From positions 1 to 64,000 of the forward strand of contig NZ_JAALAA010000019.1 in assembly GCF_011045035.1 (NCBI RefSeq): 64,000 nt of DNA, read 5' to 3'. Position 1 is the first letter of the stretch. Every line of letters starts with the position of its first letter. The position numbers and the translations under genes were made by a program. Shown in pieces: positions 46,052 through 53,244 of this stretch. Under the pieces are notes generated by a model. That model was not told the origin of the DNA, did no database searches, and saw nothing but the letters and a program-made list of their open reading frames with translations. Source of the DNA: Nocardioides turkmenicus. Its GTDB lineage: Bacteria; Actinomycetota; Actinomycetes; Propionibacteriales; Nocardioidaceae.

Positions 46052-47368
46052 CTACTGCGTGTTCGTCGACGGGTGCTCGGCACCGCGGATCGGCAGACCC
46101 GGGATCGGGCCGGTCGCACCAAACGTCTCCAGGAGCTCCATCTCGGCCTCGATGACGCCGGCCAGGCGACGTACGCCTTCCCGGATCCGCTCCGGGGTGG
46201 GGTAGCAGTAGGAGATCCGCATCGAGGAGGCGCCGAAGCCGTCGGCGAAGAAGCCGGTGCCGGGGACGTACGCGACGCGGGCGGTGACCGCGCGGGGCAG
46301 CATCGCCTTGCAATCGATGCCGGCAGGGAGCGTCAGCCACACGAAGAAGCCACCGTCGGGCTTGGTCCACGTGCAGGCCGCGGGCATGTAGTCCTCGAGC
46401 GCGTCGAGCATGGCGTCGCGGCGCTCGCGGTACATCTCCCGCATCTCCTTGATCTGGCCCTGCCAGTCGTGGTTGGAGAGGTAGGCGGAGACGGCCATCT
46501 GGTTGAACGGTGGCGGGCAGAGCGTCGCCGACTCCTGGGCGAGCACCAGCTTCTCGCGGATCGCGGAGGGGGCCAGCGCCCAGCCGACGCGCAGGCCGGG
46601 GGAGAACGTCTTGGAGAAGGAGCCGAGGTAGATGACGCCGGGGTCCTGGGCTCGCATCGCCGGGCGGGGCTCGTCGTCGAAGCCGAGCAGGCCGTAGGGG
46701 TTGTCCTCGAGCACCAGGATGTCGTGGCGCCGACAGATCTCCAGGATCTGGGTGCGGCGCTCGGCGGTCATGGTGACGCCGGTCGGGTTCTGGAAGTTCG
46801 GGATCGTGTAGAGGAACTTCACCTTGCGGCCGGAGGCCTTGGTGGAGACGATCGCCTGCTCCAGGGCATGCGGGATGAGGCCCTCGGAGTCGACCTCGGC
46901 GTGCACCACGTCGCACTGATAGCCCTTGAAGACACCAAGGGCCCCGACGTACGAAGGGGCCTCACAGATCACGACGTCGCCGGGGTCGCAGAAGACGCGG
47001 GTGACCAGGTCGACGGCCTGCTGGGACCCGACGGTGACGACGACGTCGTCGGGGTGGGCCTCGATGCCCTCCAGACGCATGACCTCGCAGATCTGCTCGC
47101 GGAGCACGGGGTCGCCCTGGCCGCCGCCGTACTGCAGCGCGGTCGGGCCCTGGCTCAGCACGAGATCCTTGATCGAGTCGCCGACCACGTCCAGCGGGAG
47201 GCTGGAGATGTTGGGCATGCCGCCGGCGAGCGAGACGACCTCCGGGCGCGCTGCGACTGCGAAGAGAGCTCGCACCTCCGAGACCGTCATGCCTGCCGTG
47301 CGGGCGGCGTATCGGTCGGCGTAGGGGTCGAGGCGGGATGATGTTGCGCGCTGGGGAAGATCAGTCAT
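46052..47368 (-). CDS. PLP-dependent aminotransferase (class I/II)
   Basis: 438-aa fold-type I aminotransferase resembling 2-aminoadipate/aromatic transaminases. Key motifs: YGGGQGDPVLREQI, PNFQNPTGVTM, EDNPYG and the PLP-lysine motif SFSKTFSPGLRVGW. The substrate cannot be decided from sequence. Convergent with parB, divergent from the GNAT gene. Confidence 0.9.
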   Translation of the reverse strand: MTDLPQRATSSRLDPYADRYAARTAGMTVSEVRALFAVAARPEVVSLAGGMPNISSLPLDVVGDSIKDLVLSQGPTALQYGGGQGDPVLREQICEVMRLEGIEAHPDDVVVTVGSQQAVDLVTRVFCDPGDVVICEAPSYVGALGVFKGYQCDVVHAEVDSEGLIPHALEQAIVSTKASGRKVKFLYTIPNFQNPTGVTMTAERRTQILEICRRHDILVLEDNPYGLLGFDDEPRPAMRAQDPGVIYLGSFSKTFSPGLRVGWALAPSAIREKLVLAQESATLCPPPFNQMAVSAYLSNHDWQGQIKEMREMYRERRDAMLDALEDYMPAACTWTKPDGGFFVWLTLPAGIDCKAMLPRAVTARVAYVPGTGFFADGFGASSMRISYCYPTPERIREGVRRLAGVIEAEMELLETFGATGPIPGLPIRGAEHPSTNTQ

Positions 47369-47435
47369 GGTGTCACCATCATGAAGGATCGCATACGCTG
47401 GTGACAGACCCTTAACCGATGATCAAGGGTGAGAC

Positions 47436-48092
47436 ATGGCACGCCGGATCCTGCCGCTGACGCTGGACCTCTTCGCCGAGGTCCCGGCGCCGTGCCGTGC
47501 CTGTCTGTTCTGGGAGCGCGATCCGGTCGGCCATCGCCGCGTGGCCTCCTCACAGACGATCGCTGCCAAGGAGGCGTGGATCTCCGAGGTGCTCCGCGAA
47601 TGGGGGTCGTGCGGTCGGGTCGCCGTCGTCGACGGCAAGCCGGTGGGGTTCGTGCTCTACGCGCCACCGGTCTTCGTCCCGCGGGTGGCCTCGTTCCCCT
47701 CCGGGCCGGTGTCTGCCGATGCGGTCCTGATGACCACCGTGTGGATCGATCCGCGCCACGTCGGTGGCGGGATCGGCCGGATGCTGGTGCAGGGAATGGC
47801 CCGTGACCTGGTGCAACGGGGTGAGTGCCGGGCCATCGAGGCCTTCGGTGACGTCGGGCCGATGAGCGGGATCCACGGCCGCCGCTGTGCCGCTCCTGCC
47901 GACTTCCTGGGCCGCGTCGGGTTCAAGACCCATCGCGAACATCCCACCGTGCCGCGGATGCGGATGGACCTGAAGCAGACCATCACCTGGATCGACGACT
48001 TCGAGTCCGCGTGGGAGCGGATCCGGGAGGTCGTACGCCCTCGCACTCATCCGTCTCCCGCCTCCACCGAGCTCCACCGCGACGGCGAGTGA
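47436..48092 (+). CDS. GNAT family N-acetyltransferase
   Basis: 218-aa acetyltransferase with a C-terminal GNAT fold; the acetyl-CoA loop is HVGGGIGRMLVQ, followed by AIEAFGD and FLGRVGFKTHREHP. The N-terminal Cys-rich segment (CRACLFWERD) is typical of a small actinobacterial subfamily found near parB/trx. ATG preceded by AAGGGTGAG. Substrate unknown. Confidence 0.88.
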   Translation: MARRILPLTLDLFAEVPAPCRACLFWERDPVGHRRVASSQTIAAKEAWISEVLREWGSCGRVAVVDGKPVGFVLYAPPVFVPRVASFPSGPVSADAVLMTTVWIDPRHVGGGIGRMLVQGMARDLVQRGECRAIEAFGDVGPMSGIHGRRCAAPADFLGRVGFKTHREHPTVPRMRMDLKQTITWIDDFESAWERIREVVRPRTHPSPASTELHRDGE

Positions 48093-48094
48093 AA

Positions 48095-48110
48095 TGTTTC
48101 CCGTGAAACG
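48095..48110. promoter_or_regulatory. parS-like site (one central mismatch)
   Basis: TGTTTCCCGTGAAACG differs from the parS centre at one base. It begins 2 nt after the GNAT stop, and a palindromic repeat starts exactly 4 nt after it (48115). Confidence 0.75.
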
Positions 48111-48112
48111 GT

Positions 48113-48150
48113 CCGGTGGTCGAGCCGGTGGTCGAGCTTGTCGAGACCAC
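48113..48150. repeat. Half plus complete palindromic repeat
   Basis: A half copy (48115 onward) runs into a full copy (core 48132-48144). The same composite arrangement occurs inside dciA at 31500-31537. This is the rightmost member of the family in the window. Confidence 0.9.
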
Positions 48151-48152
48151 AA

Positions 48153-48236
48153 GTCGCCACAACTCCAATCTCGCCGCCCACAACTGCCAACTCGCCCGCC
48201 ACAACTGACGTCTCGGCCGGCAGAAGTGCCGTCTCG
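48153..48236. repeat. Four 21-bp tandem repeats
   Basis: Units at 48153, 48174, 48195 and 48216, each ending in CTCG with a CCACAACT-like centre (the last unit reads GCAGAAGT). Diverged but in exact 21-bp register. Not related to the palindromic family. Confidence 0.8.
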
Positions 48237-48268
48237 GGCGACGGGGCCGACGGCTCGGCGAAAAATGA

Positions 48269-48303
48269 CGATGGCGCGCCACTGTGACAGTGGCGCGCCA
48301 TCG
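48269..48303 (-). terminator. Terminator of trxA
   Basis: Perfect 17-bp arms (48269-48285, 48287-48303) around one base, rich in GGCGCGCC, 14 nt past the trxA stop. Confidence 0.85.
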
Positions 48304-48317
48304 TGTGACAGCTGGTG

Positions 48318-48647
48318 TCAGCCGATGAACTCCTGCAGCTCCTTGAGGAGCGCGGCCTTCGGCTTGGCGCCGACGATGGACTTCACGACCTCGCCGTTCT
48401 GGTAGACGTTGATGGTCGGGATGCCGGTGACGCGGTAGGTGGAGGGGGTGACCGGGTTCTCGTCGACGTTCATCTTGGTGAAGGTGACCTTGTCACCGTG
48501 CTCGCCGGCGAGCTCCTCGAGGATCGGGGAGACCTGGCGGCACGGGCCGCACCACTCGGCCCAGAAGTCGACCAGTACGGGCTTGTCGGACTTCAGAACG
48601 GTCGAGTCGAACTCGGCGTCGGTCACGGCGGTCATGTTGTCAGCCAC
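48318..48647 (-). CDS. trxA: Thioredoxin
   Basis: 109-aa thioredoxin with active site W32-C33-G34-P35-C36, the cis-Pro loop GIPTINVY and DFWAEW. GTG start with AAGGAA upstream. Reduced by the TrxB encoded 95 nt upstream on the same strand. The trxB-trxA order at this place matches mycobacteria. Confidence 0.97.
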   Translation of the reverse strand: MADNMTAVTDAEFDSTVLKSDKPVLVDFWAEWCGPCRQVSPILEELAGEHGDKVTFTKMNVDENPVTPSTYRVTGIPTINVYQNGEVVKSIVGAKPKAALLKELQEFIG

Positions 48648-48742
48648 GATGGGTTCCTTCTCGGTAGGGACGGGGTATCGGGAGGTCTGTGGTCAGAACG
48701 CTGGGCTTGTGCGGCACATTCCCGGAGAAAACGTACGAGACG

Positions 48743-49720
48743 TCACGCCGAGACGGTGGCAGCGGCCTCGGCGTGGGCCTGGTGAGCCAGGAACTTCTCC
48801 GCGTCGAGCGCGGCCTGGCAGCCGGTGCCGGCGGCGGTGATCGCCTGGCGGTAGACGTGGTCGACCAGGTCACCGGCGGCGAAGACGCCCTCGATGTTGG
48901 TGGCGGTGGAGCCCTCCTGGGTGAGGACGTAGCCGTCGTCGTCGAGGTCGACCTGGCCCACCAGCAGCTCCGACCGCGGGATGTGGCCGATGGCGATGAA
49001 CAGGCCGTTGCACTCGAGGTCGCGCAGCTCGCCGGTCTTGGCGTCCTTGACGGTGATGCTCTCCACGGACAGCTCGCCGTTGATCGACTCGACCACGGAG
49101 TTCCAGGCGATCTCGAGCTTCGGGTCGGCGAAGGCACGCTCCTGCATGATCTTGGAGGCGCGCAGCTCGTCGCGGCGTACGAGCAGGGTGACCGAGGAGC
49201 CGAAGCGGGTCAGGAAGAGGGCCTCCTCCAGGGCGGAGTCACCGCCGCCGACGACCACGATGGGCTTCTGACGGAAGAAGAAGCCGTCGCAGGTCGCACA
49301 CCAGGAGACGCCCTTGCCGGAGAGCTCGTCCTCGCGGGGCAGGCCGAGCTTCTTGTAGCCCGAGCCGGTCGCGAGGATGACGGCCTTCGCGTAGTGGGTG
49401 TCGGTCGCGGTCTTGATGACCTTGACCGGCCCGGTGAGGTCCATCTCGACGACGTCGTCGGGCTCGAGCTCGGCACCGAAGCGCTCGGCCTGGGCACGCA
49501 TGTTGTCCATCAGCTCCGGGCCCATGATGCCGTCACGGAAACCGGGGAAGTTCTCCACCTCGGTGGTGTTCATCAGGGCACCGCCGGCGGTCACCGACCC
49601 CTCGAAGACGAGAGGCTGCAGTCCGGCGCGGGCGCTGTAGACCGCTGCGGTGTAGCCCGACGGGCCGGAACCCACGACGATCACGTTGCGGGGGTCGGTC
49701 GGGGACGACGGGGTCGGCAT
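48743..49720 (-). CDS. trxB: Thioredoxin reductase
   Basis: 325-aa NADPH/FAD disulfide reductase. FAD motif VVGSGPSGYTAA, redox pair C141-A-T-C144 in SWCATCDG, NADPH motif VVGGGDSALEEAL and C-terminal GVFAAGDLVD. ATG 49720 with GAGGAG upstream; the frame to 49777 is not needed. Confidence 0.97.
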   Translation of the reverse strand: MPTPSSPTDPRNVIVVGSGPSGYTAAVYSARAGLQPLVFEGSVTAGGALMNTTEVENFPGFRDGIMGPELMDNMRAQAERFGAELEPDDVVEMDLTGPVKVIKTATDTHYAKAVILATGSGYKKLGLPREDELSGKGVSWCATCDGFFFRQKPIVVVGGGDSALEEALFLTRFGSSVTLLVRRDELRASKIMQERAFADPKLEIAWNSVVESINGELSVESITVKDAKTGELRDLECNGLFIAIGHIPRSELLVGQVDLDDDGYVLTQEGSTATNIEGVFAAGDLVDHVYRQAITAAGTGCQAALDAEKFLAHQAHAEAAATVSA

Positions 49721-49811
49721 CAATGGCTCCTCAGGTGTGGCTGGCGAACTGCACAACAGATCGTAGGCCACGTACATTCCTCGGCCCTGAACGCCGAGAC
49801 GTCGACTCCGG

Positions 49812-51551
49812 TCAGGAGACAGGGGCGCCGAGGACCTGGACCTCTTTGACCTCGGTGCGGTAGCCGCCGGGAACCTGGGGCAGGCCGGTCATCCACACGA
49901 GTACGTAGCTGCCTTCGGGGGCGTCTTCGACCTTGATCTCGCCCTCGGTGCCGACGCTGCCCTTGGCGGCAGGGGCACCACTCGGGTCGTCGGTCCACGG
50001 GGAGTCACCGACGAAGATCTCGATGTCGGTGGGCTCCCCGACCATGTTGAACTTCAGGGAGTCGATGGCGTACTCGCCCTTGAGGTTGAGGACCAGGCCG
50101 ACACCGGGCTTGAGCGAACGCGGACGGTCGCCGATCTGGTCGTTGTAGCGGGCCGTACGCCACGCCAGTCCGTTCGGATCGCCATCGACGACGAGGTCGA
50201 CGAGGTCGGGTGTCTCGGTGGGCGGGTCGCCGTGGGGGTCGAGGTCCTTGGCGGTGATGTCCTTGATCGGCGCCGGCTTGGTCTCGGCCGGGGTGTCGCC
50301 GCCGTTGTTGCCGGTGCCGGGGTTCTCGGCGGTGGTGTTGGGGTCGTCGCCGACGATGTTCCAGGCGATCGACCCGGCGATGAGGACCAGGACCACGAGG
50401 GCGACGCCCATCGCAATGCGGAGCCAGTTGGCGCCGGGCTTCTGGTTGTAGTCGGGCTCCTCGGCGATCGATACGTTGGCGCCGGTCCACGGGCCCTGCC
50501 AGCCGTTGTAGGAGGCGTCCGGGGCCACCGGGCGGCGGGCGGCCGGAGGGGCCTGCTGCGGACGCTGCGGCGGTACGTAGCCGGGGGTCTCGTCGGCGAA
50601 GAGCGGCTTCGACGGGGTCGGGTCCTGCATCGGCGGCGGCGTGGACGGACGCTGGCGCTGGGGACGTACGACCTCGGGGGCGACGCCGATGGCGTTGGAC
50701 ACGGCCGGCGCCTCGGCGGGCTCGAGCTTGGCGGGCGGGGCCATCGCCTGGGTGTCCTCGTCGACCGTCGAGGGCCGGTTGAGGGGCGCGGTCGGCTCGC
50801 CGGAGAAGCCGGCGAGGGCGGAGTGGAGCTCGGCGGCGGTCAGCGGCGGCATGTCGGCGCCGCTGCCCAGCACCCGGTCGCAGAGGTCGTCGAGCGGCCG
50901 TGGCACGCCGGCGCGTACCTGCCGGGGACGGAGCACGCGGCCGTGGTCGCGCGGCGCCGGCGGCATCGAGGACAGGGTCTCGCCGGCCCACTTGCCGGTC
51001 AGGGCGGCGTAGAGGACGCCGACGGCGTCGACCCGGTCGCGGCGCTGGGAGTCGCGGGTGTCAGGGTCGATCCCGTGCAGCGCGGCGTCGACACCGAAGC
51101 CGATGATGCGCACCGCGCCGAGGTCGTCGAGCAGCACGGCCTCGGGGTTGAGCCGGCCGTGGGCATGGCCCTGGTCGTGGGCCACCACCAGCAGGTCGGC
51201 GACCTCGGAGGCGATCCAGGCGGCCTGCTGCGGAGGCAGCGGACCACCGGCTGCCAGCGCGTTCTCCAGCGACGCACCCTCGCCCCACTCGTTGACGACG
51301 TACGCCACCTGGTCGGTCTGGGCGGCGTCGAGGACGCGCAGCATCCGGGGGTCACCGACGGCGGCGGAGTTGCGGGCCGCGGCCATCAGGCGGGGCGCCC
51401 GCTCGTCGTGGGCGTCGAGGACGTGCACGGCAACCGGGCGGCCGAGCACCGCGTCCTGGGCGCGCCAGAAGCGTCCCTCGCGGGACTCGCTCAGCAGATC
51501 CGTCAGCTGGTATCTGCCGGCGAGGACGTCGCCTGATTGCGTGAACTCCAT
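49812..51551 (-). CDS. Pseudokinase with transmembrane helix and discoidin-like ectodomain
   Basis: 579 aa. The N-terminal 270 residues have a kinase fold whose catalytic motifs are replaced: VAVHVL in place of VAIK, HGRLNPEAVLL in place of HRDxKxxN, and IGFG in place of DFG. A membrane helix at about 375-398 leads to an extracytoplasmic discoidin/CBM-like domain (about 440-578). This arrangement equals the C-terminal half of mycobacterial MviN (Rv3910), where the phosphorylated pseudokinase recruits FhaA. Here it is a separate gene directly downstream of murJ. Confidence 0.88.
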   Translation of the reverse strand: MEFTQSGDVLAGRYQLTDLLSESREGRFWRAQDAVLGRPVAVHVLDAHDERAPRLMAAARNSAAVGDPRMLRVLDAAQTDQVAYVVNEWGEGASLENALAAGGPLPPQQAAWIASEVADLLVVAHDQGHAHGRLNPEAVLLDDLGAVRIIGFGVDAALHGIDPDTRDSQRRDRVDAVGVLYAALTGKWAGETLSSMPPAPRDHGRVLRPRQVRAGVPRPLDDLCDRVLGSGADMPPLTAAELHSALAGFSGEPTAPLNRPSTVDEDTQAMAPPAKLEPAEAPAVSNAIGVAPEVVRPQRQRPSTPPPMQDPTPSKPLFADETPGYVPPQRPQQAPPAARRPVAPDASYNGWQGPWTGANVSIAEEPDYNQKPGANWLRIAMGVALVVLVLIAGSIAWNIVGDDPNTTAENPGTGNNGGDTPAETKPAPIKDITAKDLDPHGDPPTETPDLVDLVVDGDPNGLAWRTARYNDQIGDRPRSLKPGVGLVLNLKGEYAIDSLKFNMVGEPTDIEIFVGDSPWTDDPSGAPAAKGSVGTEGEIKVEDAPEGSYVLVWMTGLPQVPGGYRTEVKEVQVLGAPVS

Positions 51552-51606
51552 ATCGGACCCATTCTTTCAGACCTTGCCAGACAGTGCGGTGGCTGTCCGA
51601 TGGTGG

Positions 51607-53244
51607 TCAACGACGCAACCGTCGGGCAACCTGTTGCACCATCGTGGTCAGCTCCTTGACCTGGGCAGCCTGCGCCCCGAGGAGCAGCATGCCGAGATGC
51701 AGCGCCCCGACGATAGCGGCACCGATCAAGGCCAGCACCATCGTCGGCTCGTCGTTGATCAGGCCCAGCCCGGTGCGCAGCAGCCAGGCAGCGGCAGCGG
51801 CGACCACGGTCACCATGACCAGGCGGGCGAGGAAGGCCAGCAGCCCGCGACCGTCGAGGTCGCCGAGGGTGCGCTTGAGCACGACGTACGAGACCACGGA
51901 GCCGACCAGGTAGGACAGCGAGTAGGCGCCGGCCAGGGCGGCGGCGGTGTATTCCGCCGGGAACGCCCTGGTCAGCAGCACCGCCGCGACGATGTTCGTG
52001 GCCGCGACCGAGCACTGGATGAAGAAGACGGTGCGGTTCTGCTCGAGCGAGTAGAAGCCGCGCAGCAGCAGGTAGTGGATGGTGAAGAAGACCAGCCCGG
52101 CGGCGAAGACCGACAGCGTCGGGGCGTAGTCCTTGAACGCGTCGGCACCGGCGCCGTAGCCGAACAGGAGGTGGGCGATGTCCTCGGAGAGCACCGGGAG
52201 CAGCGCGGCGATCGGGATCACGATGGCGAGCGCGTTGCGCAGCTGCCGGGACAACGTACGTCCCAGCTCCGGCAGCTCGCCGGCGGCGCCGTGGCGCGAC
52301 AGGATCGGGAGGATCGCCGTCGCCAGCGAGACCGTGATGATCGAGTGGGGCACCTGGGTGACCAGGAAGCTGTTGGAGTAGACCGTGTAACCGGTGCCCT
52401 CGGCGGCCGAACCGGTAGAGGCGAGCCGTGTCACGATCGTGTAGGCGATCTGGTTGACCACCACGAAGAGCACCGTCCACATGCCCAGCTTCGCGGTCTG
52501 GGAGAGGCCCGCGCCGCGGAAGTCGAAGCGGGGTCGGAAGCGTACGCCAGCCTTGCGCAGCACCGGGAGGAGCAGCAGGAACTGCAGCGCGATGCCGAGC
52601 GTGGAGCCCAGGCCGAGCAGCGTCTCCTGGCCGGTCGTGTAGCCGCCGGAGTTCGAGGGGCCGAAGACGACCAGGTAGAGCACCAGGGTGGAGATCGCGA
52701 TGATGTTGTTGGCGATCGGCGCCCACATCATCGGTCCGAAGCTGCCGCGGGCGTTGAGCACCTGCCCGACCAGCACGAACATCCCGTAGAAGAAGACCTG
52801 CGGCAGGCACCAGCGGGCGAAGTCGACGGCCGACTCGAGCTGGGCCTTGTTGTCGGCCGTGTACCAGTCGGCGCCGAGGTAGAGGCGCATCAGCAGCGGC
52901 GCCCCGAGGACGAGAAGGATGGTGACGACGCCGAGGAAGAGCCCGGCGAGCGTGATGATCCGGTCGGTGTAGGCAGCCCCGCCGTCCTCGTCGTTCTTCT
53001 GCGCCTTCACCAGCTGCGGGACGAGCACCGCGTTGAAGACGCCGCCCGCCAGCAGGATGTAGAGCATGTTGGGGACGGTGTTGGCGATGTTGAAGACGTC
53101 GGCGTGAAACCCGGAACCCAGGGCCGCGACCAACAGGGCGGACCGGAGGAACCCGCTGAGCCTGGAGAACATCGTCCCCGCGGCCATCACCGCGCTGTTG
53201 GCCAGGACCGAGCTTCCGCCGGACTTCTGCTCGGTGGCTGTCAC
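51607..53244 (-). CDS. murJ: Lipid II flippase MurJ
   Basis: 545-aa MATE-like flippase with about 14 membrane helices. Conserved segments include SRLSGFLRSALLVAALG, NTVPNMLYILLAGGVFNAVLVPQ and VPHSIITVSLATAILP. GTG 53244 overlaps the DUF6049 stop (GTGA). It lacks the fused pseudokinase of the mycobacterial homologue; that part is the next gene. Confidence 0.95.
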   Translation of the reverse strand: MTATEQKSGGSSVLANSAVMAAGTMFSRLSGFLRSALLVAALGSGFHADVFNIANTVPNMLYILLAGGVFNAVLVPQLVKAQKNDEDGGAAYTDRIITLAGLFLGVVTILLVLGAPLLMRLYLGADWYTADNKAQLESAVDFARWCLPQVFFYGMFVLVGQVLNARGSFGPMMWAPIANNIIAISTLVLYLVVFGPSNSGGYTTGQETLLGLGSTLGIALQFLLLLPVLRKAGVRFRPRFDFRGAGLSQTAKLGMWTVLFVVVNQIAYTIVTRLASTGSAAEGTGYTVYSNSFLVTQVPHSIITVSLATAILPILSRHGAAGELPELGRTLSRQLRNALAIVIPIAALLPVLSEDIAHLLFGYGAGADAFKDYAPTLSVFAAGLVFFTIHYLLLRGFYSLEQNRTVFFIQCSVAATNIVAAVLLTRAFPAEYTAAALAGAYSLSYLVGSVVSYVVLKRTLGDLDGRGLLAFLARLVMVTVVAAAAAWLLRTGLGLINDEPTMVLALIGAAIVGALHLGMLLLGAQAAQVKELTTMVQQVARRLRR

